IMG/VR virus record: IMGVR_UViG_3300020183_000013
Location: 1-64,000 of that record
DNA length: 64,000 bases
From: a virus
Direction: 5' to 3' (one strand)
Made by a program: the position numbers and the translations under genes. Below, piece by piece: positions 1-7,977 of this stretch (positions are counted from its first letter, which is position 1; each line of letters begins with the position of its first letter). The notes beneath the pieces were generated by a model. That model was not told where the DNA came from. It did not search any database and saw only the letters and a list, made by a program, of their open reading frames with translations.

Positions 1-272
1 TTATTAGTATTGAAAACAGAGCACAACTAGTTGCAAGAGCACCATCAATTATTGAAAAACTTAAAGCAATTTCTGGTTATACTGATTATGAAATGCCTTA
101 TGGTGGCGAACCTCAGATTATAGAAGTATTTTTAGTTGGTGGTGGTGGGGGAGGAGGACTAAATGGCGGAGCAGGCGCAGCAAATGGCGGAGGTTCTTCT
201 ATGATTGCCGCTGGTGGCGGTGTAAATAGTACAAATGATATGTTTGAACAAACACTTGCTCAACTAGGATAA
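1..272 (+). CDS. C-terminal part of an unidentified tail/baseplate-region protein
   Basis: The reading frame is open from base 3 to the TAA at 270-272, giving the last 89 residues of a gene that begins before the window. The visible part runs from an ordinary mixed segment into a glycine run (FLVGGGGGGGLNGG) and ends FEQTLAQLG. The stop is immediately followed by the ATG of the hub gene, so the two are probably co-transcribed. Position suggests a tail or baseplate protein, but the visible part is not enough to name it. Confidence 0.75.
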   Translation, partial: ISIENRAQLVARAPSIIEKLKAISGYTDYEMPYGGEPQIIEVFLVGGGGGGGLNGGAGAANGGGSSMIAAGGGVNSTNDMFEQTLAQLG

Positions 273-273
273 T

Positions 274-1836
274 ATGACTCTAAATTCAAGTAATATACCT
301 GTATTTAAAATATTCTCAAATGCAACGGGTAAAGAACTCCCATTCAATGGTGGTGTTGCTGAGTTATATTATTATGAGAATCTTTTGTCGGAGACAGTAA
401 GAATGACCATCATTGTTGTGGATACTGGACAAGGAGATAATGGAACTACAGCATCTGAACAAATTAAACTTACAGGAACTGAAAAGGTTCACATTGAACT
501 TGAGGATTCTCAAGAACAAAAGATATCTTTCAAGACAACTGCAAATGAATTGCACATTACTGGAAGAGAACGAATAACTGATAAACTCAAAGATATTGAG
601 ATATTAGAATTAGTATCAAAAGAATATTTGAAAAATGAAAGTGTGAGAGTTGATAAACGTTACGATGGAAAAATTTCGGATTCTCTGAATAAGATTTTAA
701 AGGATGTTTTAAAAACTCAAAAGAAGTTAGATATTGAACCAACTAAGAACACACGTTCTTTTATTGGTACTATGAAAAAACCGTTTTGGTTTATTATGTG
801 GCTTGCTGGTCAATCTATTCGTGAAAATACAAGTGCCCTAGGATTAAGTTCTGGATACTTTTTCTTTGAGACAAAATCTGGTTATAAATTTAAATCAATT
901 GATACTCTGTTTGGACAGAATCCAGTTAAGAAATACATCTACAACAACACAACTTCCACTGTTATACCTACGGGATATGATGCAAAGATTTTAGAATATG
1001 ACTTTGTTGATAGTGCTGATATGAAAGACCAACTCACAATGGGAACTTTCAATACCTCAGTAAATCTATTCAATTCATTTGAAAGTTCTTTTAACTGCAA
1101 TCCTTTGGATATTACGACACAGGAGTCTGCAATTACTGCTGCTGGAACTGAGTATGGAAAAAATTTGTTCAAAGATTTTGTATCAAAACCATCAAGATTT
1201 TTTACTGGAAGTGAATCAATTGGTGGATTAAAACCGATTGATGAAGCAAAAGAATTGGATACTGATAAAGCGAAGTATCTTTCTTCAGCAACTGCAAGAT
1301 ATAATCAAGCATACACTGTAAAGGCCAACATCACAATCTTTGGTGATTATAGTTTGGAGGTTGGTCAACTTATCTTCTGTGATTTCCCTGAGCAATCAAC
1401 CAAAACAAATACAACAGCAAACCCAAGAATGAGTGGCATCTATATGATATCTGCACTTTGCCATCGTATTGACCCACAACAACAGTGCTTTACATCTTTA
1501 GAACTCATTCGTGATTCTTATGGTAGAAAACCAATGTTGTCTAAAAAGCAAGAACCTGCACCAACAGGAGTTGGACAAGGAGTTAATAATCAGGGACAAG
1601 GTATTTTCTCTGAAGGTCAAGGAGTCACTGGTAAAGGAGTCACTGATGCTGATGTTGCAGATGCATTAGAAGCAGAAGCGAACCTTGCAGAATCACAATA
1701 TTATGGAGCAACTGCGGATTACTGGGAGGCAGTTAGTGAAGGACTCCAATCTGGAGCAAGTTATAAAGAGTTAGGTCTCAATCAAGCAGAGATTGATTAT
1801 CTTGAAGGTAGGAGAGATCAACCTCCAGCACTATAA
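274..1836 (+). CDS. Baseplate hub protein, gp27-like
   Basis: A 520-residue protein. The first ~400 residues have the look of the T4 gp27 / tail-protein-D hub family: beta-rich segments around FNGGVAELYYYENLLSET and RMTIIVVDTG, then a block with KPFWFIMWLAGQSI. A low-complexity tail after about residue 425 is rich in Gly, Gln and Ala. In T4 the gp27 trimer forms the torus between tail tube and gp5 spike. The next large gene encodes a gp5-like OB-fold protein, the expected partner. It starts 1 nt after the previous stop, and its own stop lies inside a late promoter (1832-1839). The family assignment is inferred from fold-like patterns and gene order. Confidence 0.6.
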   Translation: MTLNSSNIPVFKIFSNATGKELPFNGGVAELYYYENLLSETVRMTIIVVDTGQGDNGTTASEQIKLTGTEKVHIELEDSQEQKISFKTTANELHITGRERITDKLKDIEILELVSKEYLKNESVRVDKRYDGKISDSLNKILKDVLKTQKKLDIEPTKNTRSFIGTMKKPFWFIMWLAGQSIRENTSALGLSSGYFFFETKSGYKFKSIDTLFGQNPVKKYIYNNTTSTVIPTGYDAKILEYDFVDSADMKDQLTMGTFNTSVNLFNSFESSFNCNPLDITTQESAITAAGTEYGKNLFKDFVSKPSRFFTGSESIGGLKPIDEAKELDTDKAKYLSSATARYNQAYTVKANITIFGDYSLEVGQLIFCDFPEQSTKTNTTANPRMSGIYMISALCHRIDPQQQCFTSLELIRDSYGRKPMLSKKQEPAPTGVGQGVNNQGQGIFSEGQGVTGKGVTDADVADALEAEANLAESQYYGATADYWEAVSEGLQSGASYKELGLNQAEIDYLEGRRDQPPAL

Positions 1837-1839
1837 ATA
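1832..1839 (+). promoter_or_regulatory. Late promoter TATAAATA
   Basis: A perfect T4-type late box that contains the TAA stop of the hub gene (1834-1836). It lies 25 bp upstream of the next ATG. Confidence 0.75.
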
Positions 1840-1863
1840 ATAACAACTAACTGTGTGTTCAAT

Positions 1864-2079
1864 ATGGATAGAACACTTTCCCAACACATCAATGATGATC
1901 GTGATGAACTGGATAATCCAGATACTAATTCACAACGTCGTCGTCATCTAGAAGATGAATTATATTCACTTGAAAAATATCAAGTGAATCATCCAGATGA
2001 TGAACACGATCCAACACCATTAGAACTTTATTGTGATCTAAACCCAACTGCACTTGAATGTAGAATATATGATGATTAA
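1864..2079 (+). CDS. Small acidic protein of the baseplate operon, unknown function
   Basis: Encodes 71 residues from the ATG at 1864; a GTG at 1855 in the same frame is less likely because the late box sits just upstream. The protein is rich in Asp, Glu and Arg (DDRDELDNPD, SQRRRHLEDEL) and looks helical and soluble. It lies between gp27-like and gp5-like hub genes, with 2 nt before the next start, so it may be a minor hub component or assembly factor. I do not recognise a family. Confidence 0.7.
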   Translation: MDRTLSQHINDDRDELDNPDTNSQRRRHLEDELYSLEKYQVNHPDDEHDPTPLELYCDLNPTALECRIYDD

Positions 2080-2081
2080 TT

Positions 2082-4094
2082 ATGTCTGATGTAACTACGG
2101 GAAGTGCCTTTAATCCACAATTTTTTGTAAATCCTCCTTGGTGGATTGGACGAGTAGAATCAAAAACTACTTGGGATGAAAATGTTCAGGCAGAAACTTT
2201 TGAAGGTTTAAACGCAATTAAAGGTTGGGGACACAGATATAATGTCCGTGTCTTCAACTGGCATACTGGAGATGTAGATAAACTAAAACCAGAAGAAACA
2301 GTTAAGGCTCAAGTGGTGATGCCAGTTACTGCAGGATCTGGTCACGGTGGGGCGTCAATCACTCCATCAATTGAATCTGGTTCTGTTGTCTTTGGATTCT
2401 TCAAGGATGGAATGGCAGGGCAAGAACCCTACATTGTGGGAGTGATTGGTAATTCAAATAACAATGTTCCTAAGAAGAGAGCAGAACCAGCTCCAAACCA
2501 ACCAGTAGCAACTCCATCTCCAACTGGTGGAAAACCTACAGTATCTAAACCACCAACACCTGTTCGTGGTCCAGGTAGTCTTGCAAATAAACCAGTACCT
2601 CCTAACGTTGATCAATTGAGTATTGATCAACTTAAGAAACTCTTAGATCCATCTAAGACTCCTTCATCTGCAGTTTTTAAGGCAGCATCTGAAGCAAGAC
2701 AAAAAGCAAAGGTAGAAGGAAAGGATTCAAAAGAAATTGAAAGGTTGGTTCTTGCCGCAACTGTAAAGGCATCAAGACAACCAGGTGCCTCTGCTTCCAG
2801 CGGAAACTGTAATAAAGGTTATCAGCAGTTTAATGATACTTATACTGAAGGATCTCCACAAACTGCAGCTAAAGTTCCTGATGATAGAATCTTAAATGGT
2901 TCTCCATTATCAACAACAGAAGCACAACACGTAGAAGTTCAGTCTAAAACCGATCAGGATAAGGATAGTAAAATAAAAGTTCCTTTACTTGATGTTTCCA
3001 AACAAGGAAACTCTAAGATGAAAGGGATTCAACGGACAATGAAAAATCTGTTGAATGTTGTTGAAGAATTAAAAAGAATTTATAATCAGGCATCTTCATT
3101 TGCAACAGGTGTTTTAGAATTCACTGAAAAAATAAAATCAACAGTTTCAAATGCTGCTTTTGAAATGGCAGGATTTGCAAAAGGAATGTTGAATGGAGTA
3201 AGAGGATATATCTCTAAAAAGATCTCTGATGGTGTCAAGTCTGTTGTTCCATATTTGTTCCCCACTGAAGTTCCTCAACTTCTAGAAATTAGTCAGAAAG
3301 GTTGTGACAAACTTTCTTGTGTAATGAACAAAATTATCAAAGGACTTCAAGGAACATTTACTGGTTTACTAGAAAATGTACTCGATCGTTTTATTAATGC
3401 TCCCCTTTGTGCTGCTGAATCAATAATGGGTGACTTTATTGATACAATTTTAGATCCTCTTATGAGCACACTGGATGGAATCTTTACTCCAATTAATGCT
3501 CTTCTAGGAACAATTACTGGAGGTCTTGCTGGAGGTATTGGAAGTTTGGTAGGAGGTCTTGTTGGTGGAGGTTTAGGCAAAGTTGCAGGAAACTTATTTA
3601 ATGCTCTTGACTATGTTCCTGGAATTCTTCAATTCTTCTCTTGCGAAGATACACAATCTGCTGTAAAATATCAAGAAATATCTCAAGATAGATCTGCACT
3701 TCCTGGTGGAGATGCTGCACCTACACCAACAGGTGATAATCAATCTGCAACTGGTAAAGGTGCAAATACCGCAAATCCTGTTATGTCCAATATTGTTTCT
3801 AATACTACATTTAATGGAGATTATCAAGTTTCTGGCGCAAGCACAGATGCATTTACTGGTCAGGTAAGTTCTCTGGTTGAAACTGCTAAGGAATATGAAA
3901 TTTATGTTGGTTCTGAAAGTAATACAAGCGGTATTGGACAACTAAGAACATCCGCAAAGAATAATCCAGAAGATCTTCAAAAGTTTGCTACATACGTTGA
4001 TAATCAAGTTAAGAATGAGACTCCAAAACTACGTGATGAAATTAACTCTGGAAAGAAAGATAGTGACCCAGATCCTTCGTTCACTTTATATTAA
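2082..4094 (+). CDS. Baseplate hub protein with gp5-like OB-fold domain, no lysozyme domain
   Basis: A 670-residue protein. Residues ~15-130 resemble the N-terminal OB-fold of T4 gp5: WWIGRVES, YNVRVFNWHTGD, VMPVTAGSGHGG, GSVVFGFFKDGMAGQEPYIVGVIGN follow the order and spacing of T4 gp5. Residues ~130-200 are a Pro-rich linker. Residues ~300-420 are helical. Around 470-505 comes a glycine-zipper-like stretch (LVGGLVGGGLGKVAG). No lysozyme catalytic motif and no C-terminal beta-helix is visible; the beta-helix appears to be a separate gene two positions downstream (5304). The protein should sit at the tip of the tail tube with the gp27-like product. Confidence 0.65.
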   Translation: MSDVTTGSAFNPQFFVNPPWWIGRVESKTTWDENVQAETFEGLNAIKGWGHRYNVRVFNWHTGDVDKLKPEETVKAQVVMPVTAGSGHGGASITPSIESGSVVFGFFKDGMAGQEPYIVGVIGNSNNNVPKKRAEPAPNQPVATPSPTGGKPTVSKPPTPVRGPGSLANKPVPPNVDQLSIDQLKKLLDPSKTPSSAVFKAASEARQKAKVEGKDSKEIERLVLAATVKASRQPGASASSGNCNKGYQQFNDTYTEGSPQTAAKVPDDRILNGSPLSTTEAQHVEVQSKTDQDKDSKIKVPLLDVSKQGNSKMKGIQRTMKNLLNVVEELKRIYNQASSFATGVLEFTEKIKSTVSNAAFEMAGFAKGMLNGVRGYISKKISDGVKSVVPYLFPTEVPQLLEISQKGCDKLSCVMNKIIKGLQGTFTGLLENVLDRFINAPLCAAESIMGDFIDTILDPLMSTLDGIFTPINALLGTITGGLAGGIGSLVGGLVGGGLGKVAGNLFNALDYVPGILQFFSCEDTQSAVKYQEISQDRSALPGGDAAPTPTGDNQSATGKGANTANPVMSNIVSNTTFNGDYQVSGASTDAFTGQVSSLVETAKEYEIYVGSESNTSGIGQLRTSAKNNPEDLQKFATYVDNQVKNETPKLRDEINSGKKDSDPDPSFTLY

Positions 4095-4104
4095 GGTATG
4101 AATT

Positions 4105-5304
4105 ATGAAATCTAAGTTTTTCTCAGGTATTCTACCAAAAAATGTAATCAAAGTAGCCTTTGTTGATAGTGAAGGCAAAAGAATTAATGGATTAACCGTT
4201 GATGATGCTCGTAAAGTTCATCAAGCTGACCCAACAAGAAAATTCTATTTTCAAAATGGTGATGGAGTTGAGAGTGTATTAACGTTTCAAGAAGTTGAAA
4301 GGTTAATTCCAGAAGATACTCTTCCAACAGCACCATCTTGCCCCACCGATCCTCAGTTTTGTGGACCACCATTAGTTCAATTTTTTGGTGGAGATGGATG
4401 GGGAGCAATGGCAAATGCTGTCATAAGTCCCATCTCATCATCAGTAATTGGTTTCGATATTGTAAATCCTGGTTATGGATATCAAAACGTTCCATTTGCT
4501 GAACTAATGGATGGTTGTGGTAAAGGATCTGGTGGAAAGTTAATAGTCAATATGGAACCAGAAACTGGTAACAATAGACCTAAAGCGGGAGATGGAATTG
4601 ATAGACTTGGAAAACAGATAAAAAATATTACAATTACTGCTCCAGGAGATGGTTATTTGCCATCTCCTGATGGAAGTTTAGGGGGTAATGAAAGAGTATG
4701 GAAAGATCCCGATGAAGGTTTTGTAACAACCGCAGACGGAAAGTATTACGTTGTTCAAATTGATAGACCAATTTTGGTAAAAAAGGGTGACAAATATTAT
4801 CCTCCTGATGGTCCTCCTAGAGAATTGGAAGAAGATGAAGTTATTACTCAACCATTAGTTCCTGTACCAACACCAAGACCAGAAGTATTTGGACCCCAAT
4901 ATCCAGTAATTTTGTGTATTGAAGAGATTGTTGTTCTGGATGGAGGATTTGGATATCGTCCTGGAGACAAACTTATTATTACACCAAACAATGGTACAGT
5001 AGCAGAACCTGTGATTAATGAGAGAGGGCAAATTGAAAGAATAAATATCCTCACAGGTGGTTGTGGGTATGAAGATCTTCCAGATATTCGCACAGATTCT
5101 CCAACTGGATTTAATGCTACATTTACAACTATCTTTAAAGTCACTAGAGTTGATCCAACGCTTCCTATTGAAGAGCAAGTTGTTCCTGCAAAACCACTTC
5201 CAACAACAGCAGCAACTGTTGAAGGTCAACTTTATAAACCATTCTCTGTTCCTGAAGGAGCAGCGGTTGTTCAAGTCATTGATTGTGTAGGTAAGGTATT
5301 TTAA
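4105..5304 (+). CDS. Baseplate/tail structural protein with repeated GxGY beta motifs
   Basis: A 399-residue protein. An N-terminal ~75-residue segment is followed by at least four copies of a short beta element containing an aromatic-glycine turn: VNPGYGYQNVPF, TAPGDGYLPSP, LDGGFGYRPGD, LTGGCGYEDLP. Such repeats suggest a beta-solenoid or repeated beta-sandwich scaffold. It lies between the OB-fold hub gene and the spike-like gene and overlaps the latter by 1 nt (TAATG), so it probably belongs to the hub/spike complex. The function is inferred from position only. Confidence 0.6.
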   Translation: MKSKFFSGILPKNVIKVAFVDSEGKRINGLTVDDARKVHQADPTRKFYFQNGDGVESVLTFQEVERLIPEDTLPTAPSCPTDPQFCGPPLVQFFGGDGWGAMANAVISPISSSVIGFDIVNPGYGYQNVPFAELMDGCGKGSGGKLIVNMEPETGNNRPKAGDGIDRLGKQIKNITITAPGDGYLPSPDGSLGGNERVWKDPDEGFVTTADGKYYVVQIDRPILVKKGDKYYPPDGPPRELEEDEVITQPLVPVPTPRPEVFGPQYPVILCIEEIVVLDGGFGYRPGDKLIITPNNGTVAEPVINERGQIERINILTGGCGYEDLPDIRTDSPTGFNATFTTIFKVTRVDPTLPIEEQVVPAKPLPTTAATVEGQLYKPFSVPEGAAVVQVIDCVGKVF

Positions 5305-5897
5305 TGAAATCAGTCAATAAAGAAATTAAAGACGTAAGAACAAAGGATGGAAATCTAAGATTTGGTCACATCCATAAGGATCAGGCCAAATCATCCATTA
5401 TGCTTCAAGGTCAAGGAGGTCTTGAATTTATTACGATTGATCAGACAAGTCCTAGAGAAGGATGGATTTGGTCAAGATGTAGAGGACGTTATCAAGTAAT
5501 TGCTGGAGATAATATTCAACCAGGTGATGTTGGAATTTATATCAGTTCTGCGGGCGGTAATGGACTTTCGAAAGGAAACATTGAAATTCTTACGAAAGGA
5601 ACTTTTAAAGTCAATGCTGAGAACATTCAGTTAATTGCAAGAGGAAGTGACAACAGTAATGGATATATTAACCTAGACGCAGATGAAGAGATTAAATTAA
5701 AAGCAAAGAGAATCAATATTGATGCTACCGAAACTTGCAGTATCTTTTCATCTGGAGAAATAAATACCACAGCGGAAAACATTATGAAAATGACCGCAGG
5801 ATCTTTTCAAAAATTAAGTGCCGCGAGCGCACTTAAAAAACCAGGATTCGCAATTAATCCAAGAGGTCTAGCATCAGTAAAACCAAGTTCAAAATAA
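5304..5897 (+). CDS. Probable tail spike (gp5 C-terminal-like beta-helix) encoded as its own gene
   Basis: A 197-residue protein. The middle and C-terminal parts have the short alternating beta pattern of the gp5/VgrG needle: GNIEILTKGTFKVNAENIQL, then YINLDADEEIKLKAKRINID and AENIMKMTAG. The N-terminal half (FITIDQTSPREGWIWSRCRG) probably folds separately. In T4 this needle is the C-terminus of gp5; here it is detached from the OB-fold protein at 2082. The start codon overlaps the previous stop, indicating coupling. A trimeric spike role is inferred from repeat pattern and context. Confidence 0.55.
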   Translation: MKSVNKEIKDVRTKDGNLRFGHIHKDQAKSSIMLQGQGGLEFITIDQTSPREGWIWSRCRGRYQVIAGDNIQPGDVGIYISSAGGNGLSKGNIEILTKGTFKVNAENIQLIARGSDNSNGYINLDADEEIKLKAKRINIDATETCSIFSSGEINTTAENIMKMTAGSFQKLSAASALKKPGFAINPRGLASVKPSSK

Positions 5898-5907
5898 GGA
5901 GTAATTT

Positions 5908-6660
5908 ATGTCATCATCAAGTGATGTTGAATTAATTCATGGTCAATTATTTGTTACAAACACAACATCAAAACCAGAAGCTCTTGGTAGAGGTGAGCAG
6001 AGGGTAGATGGTGCTGCATATCTTCAAGGACCAGTTCAGATTGGTAATGATGGTTCTTATTCAAGTATTGAAGCAACCTTAATGGTTGGTCCTTTGGAAA
6101 ATGATGATTGTGGTTCTGCACCACATGCTGTTTATATTAAAGGACCTAGAGGAAGAGAATATCCTCTATATGTCTCTGGTAATGCATTTTTTAACCATCC
6201 AAACATTGGTGATTTATCCGAGAGATTTAATGTAGCAGACTCAAGACCAAAACCTTTTGATATGGTTCACCCGTCAAATGGTGAAGGACATAGGCTTCGT
6301 TATGCGTGTATTGAGGGTCCAGAAGTTGGAGTATATTTTAGAGGTAGAGTAAGAAATAAAACCGAGATTGATTTGCCTTGGTATTGGAAAGACTTAGTAC
6401 ACATCGAAAGCATTAGTGTTCAACTTCAACCAATTGGATCCCATCAAGATGTGATTATAAAAAGATGGGATGATAGTAAAATATATCTTCAATCAAATGG
6501 AGGAATGCCAATTGATTGTTTTTATCACGTTTATGCTGAAAGAAAGGATGTAAATGCTCTTGTGGTTGAGTATCGTGGGGACAGTTGGAAGGATTATCCA
6601 GACCCACAATACAATGGTGAACAGTTCGCAGATAGAATCAACACTCAGACTAGCCCTTGA
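5908..6660 (+). CDS. Phage structural protein with EGPE-VYFRG motif
   Basis: A 250-residue protein with a good Shine-Dalgarno (AAGGAG) before the ATG. The C-terminal half contains MVHPSNGEGHRLRYACIEGP and, further on, VGVYFRGR and EIDLPWYW. From memory, this signature recurs in fibre or appendage proteins of cyanophages and other phages; I cannot assign a biochemical role. The N-terminal part (GAAYLQGPVQIGNDGSYSS) resembles fibre attachment segments. It is the last gene of the hub cluster, and its TGA stop is embedded in the -35 box of the following promoter. Confidence 0.6.
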   Translation: MSSSSDVELIHGQLFVTNTTSKPEALGRGEQRVDGAAYLQGPVQIGNDGSYSSIEATLMVGPLENDDCGSAPHAVYIKGPRGREYPLYVSGNAFFNHPNIGDLSERFNVADSRPKPFDMVHPSNGEGHRLRYACIEGPEVGVYFRGRVRNKTEIDLPWYWKDLVHIESISVQLQPIGSHQDVIIKRWDDSKIYLQSNGGMPIDCFYHVYAERKDVNALVVEYRGDSWKDYPDPQYNGEQFADRINTQTSP

Positions 6661-6685
6661 CACCCCTAGGGTCTTCCCCTATAAT
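6657..6685 (+). promoter_or_regulatory. Perfect sigma70-type promoter
   Basis: TTGACA (6657-6662), a 17 bp spacer and TATAAT (6680-6685): consensus at all twelve positions with ideal spacing. The -35 box overlaps the TGA stop of the preceding structural gene (6658-6660). The predicted start near 6692 gives a ~20 nt leader without Shine-Dalgarno. It would let host RNA polymerase transcribe the small genes, tRNAs and the Mom-like gene early. Confidence 0.85.
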
Positions 6686-6711
6686 AAGTGGGTAATCAAG
6701 AGACACCCCAA

Positions 6712-6894
6712 ATGAATGATGAGTATTTGACTCGGTGCGTGGTTGATACCAGTAAGCGTACCTTTAACCTTTACTCAAGTCTTGGTAATGAAAAGGTTGT
6801 AACTTGTGAAACTGTAGATCAGTTTATAAACGTTCTTGATGTGGTTCGTTCACAAGTCAATGAAGATTCTCTGTCATACGCAAATCAACTTTAA
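6712..6894 (+). CDS. Small early protein, unknown
   Basis: Encodes 60 residues starting MNDEYLTRCVVD. An in-frame GTG at 6688 is excluded because transcription should begin near 6692. The leader ends in AGACACCCCAAATG, close to the leader of the gene at 59756. There is no recognisable domain. Confidence 0.65.
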   Translation: MNDEYLTRCVVDTSKRTFNLYSSLGNEKVVTCETVDQFINVLDVVRSQVNEDSLSYANQL

Positions 6895-6955
6895 GTTCCA
6901 TTTTAGGTCCAAAAATTTTTCCGGCAAAAAATTGCTCTATTAGATTTTTTTAAGT

Positions 6956-7159
6956 ATGCCTTATAAGATTTCATACAAAGACCTCAAAGAGGAACCAATC
7001 AAAACCACTCCAGATAATGTAAAAGAGGCAAATGAAGCACTCTTTTGTGCCAAGTGGAATCTCCCTAAAGCAGCAAAGCACTGTGGAATGTCACAAAAAG
7101 AAATGAAGTTGACATTCTGGGAGTTTATCAAGTATAATCCTACTACTTACGAAGTGTAA
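6956..7159 (+). CDS. Small protein with helix-turn-helix-like segment
   Basis: Encodes 67 residues. The segment LPKAAKHCGMSQKEMKLTF has the spacing of a helix-turn-helix (Ala at the first-helix position, Gly at the turn), so it could bind DNA, but this is a visual impression only. It lies directly before tRNA-Leu; the 60 bp before it are AT-rich with no clear promoter. Confidence 0.6.
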   Translation: MPYKISYKDLKEEPIKTTPDNVKEANEALFCAKWNLPKAAKHCGMSQKEMKLTFWEFIKYNPTTYEV

Positions 7160-7166
7160 GTTTTTT

Positions 7167-7239
7167 GCCCGTGTAGTCCAGCGGCAGAGACAGGGAGCTT
7201 AAAACTCCTCCAGGGGCGGTTCGAATCCGCCCACGGGTA
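7167..7239 (+). tRNA. tRNA-Leu (anticodon UAA), class-I shape
   Basis: A 73 nt cloverleaf. Acceptor stem 7167-7173 pairs with 7232-7238. The D arm has GG in its loop. Anticodon stem GGGAG/CTCCT holds a 7-nt loop CTTAAAA, placing TAA at 7200-7202. T stem GGCGG/CCGCC encloses TTCGAAT. The discriminator is A; CCA is not encoded. The variable loop is only 5 nt (7210-7214), whereas leucine tRNAs normally have a long variable arm. The anticodon would decode UUA. Confidence 0.85.
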
Positions 7240-7252
7240 TGAGGTTCTACCT

Positions 7253-7259
7253 CTAAATA
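7253..7259 (+). promoter_or_regulatory. Late promoter CTAAATA
   Basis: A T4-type late box 14 bp after tRNA-Leu and 22 bp upstream of the ATG at 7282. Confidence 0.6.
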
Positions 7260-7281
7260 AACAAAAGTAAGGAACTATTCT

Positions 7282-7551
7282 ATGAAGTACAGAATAGATG
7301 CCAGATACGTTTGGTATAATCGCGGAACTCAAATAGTTCTGATGTATTTTATAAATTCAATTCCTTTTACTTTTGATGACCTTCCAGACGAATCAATATT
7401 CGATTTGGAATTAATCAAATTAGCAGATAACGAAAGACGTTTTGAACCAGAAGACCTTTATCAAGCATCATACTACTTAATGCTTGAAGAATGTCATCCA
7501 CTCTTATATGAGTTGGAACTGGAAAATCCAGAAATGTTACCTGCTGATTAA
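7282..7551 (+). CDS. Small acidic protein between two tRNA genes, unknown
   Basis: Encodes 89 residues, begins MKYRIDARYVWY and has an acidic C-terminal half (LMLEECHPLLYELELENPEM). A Shine-Dalgarno-like AAGGAA lies 9 bp upstream. The stop codon ends 3 nt before tRNA-Thr. I do not recognise a family. Confidence 0.7.
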   Translation: MKYRIDARYVWYNRGTQIVLMYFINSIPFTFDDLPDESIFDLELIKLADNERRFEPEDLYQASYYLMLEECHPLLYELELENPEMLPAD

Positions 7552-7554
7552 TTT

Positions 7555-7627
7555 GCCTCTAAAGCATTAAGTGGCGATGTACCGCTCTTGTAAAGCGGAG
7601 AGGACGGTTCAATTCCGTCTGGGGGCT
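7555..7627 (+). tRNA. tRNA-Thr (anticodon UGU)
   Basis: A 73 nt cloverleaf. Acceptor GCCTCTA pairs with TGGGGGC (with G-U pairs). D stem GCAT/ATGT. Anticodon stem CCGCT/AGCGG has loop CTTGTAA, so the anticodon is TGT. T stem GACGG/CCGTC has loop TTCAATT. CCA is not encoded. It would decode ACA, a common codon in this AT-rich genome. Confidence 0.9.
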
Positions 7628-7645
7628 TGAGTTCTATAAACTCCA

Positions 7646-7804
7646 ATGTCACTAATTTCACAAAGAGATAGACAACTCGCAATTGATGCACTTACCTGTT
7701 ATGCTAGAGTTAAAGATGCTCTCGAATGGTCCGAAGAAGACCGAATGGAAGTCAACGCACTTATCAACTGGATTCGACTGGAATATTTCAAGAATGAAAA
7801 TTAA
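7646..7804 (+). CDS. Small helical protein, unknown
   Basis: Encodes 52 residues: MSLISQRDRQLAIDALTCYA..., a predicted helical protein with charged residues. It overlaps the next gene by 11 bp. Amphipathic regularity and tight packing with the next gene favour this frame over the other open frame across the same DNA. Confidence 0.6.
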   Translation: MSLISQRDRQLAIDALTCYARVKDALEWSEEDRMEVNALINWIRLEYFKNEN

Positions 7805-7967
7805 TCTTTGGTATTGTAAGGATATGAAGCAGTGGCGTTGGGTTCTTACTGATGATTCACGTCCTATCCTTAAGCAAGAATCTGGTCAACAACCATTTCT
7901 TCGTGATGCAATGAATGATGTTGCAAACACTGTAGAATATATGTTAGAATGCAAACAAACTGAGTAA
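7794..7967 (+). CDS. Small protein, unknown
   Basis: Encodes 57 residues beginning MKINLWYCKDMKQWRWVLTD. The open frame extends upstream, but the upstream part is the shadow of the 7646 gene, so the ATG at 7794 is chosen. There are 10 nt before the Mom-like gene. Confidence 0.6.
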   Translation: MKINLWYCKDMKQWRWVLTDDSRPILKQESGQQPFLRDAMNDVANTVEYMLECKQTE

Positions 7968-7977
7968 AAATACTTAG

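Noticed and set aside
6666-6673. CCCTAGGG palindrome in the promoter spacer at 6657 as a terminator
   Set aside because: A perfect palindrome without loop and without a T-run; it is too short to terminate.
7147-7332. Reverse-strand frame across tRNA-Leu
   Set aside because: It covers a well-formed tRNA gene and has no coding features.
7683-7793. Upstream extension of the open frame at 7794
   Set aside because: It is the shadow of the 7646 gene, which has a better amphipathic pattern and start position; the ATG at 7794 is more plausible.
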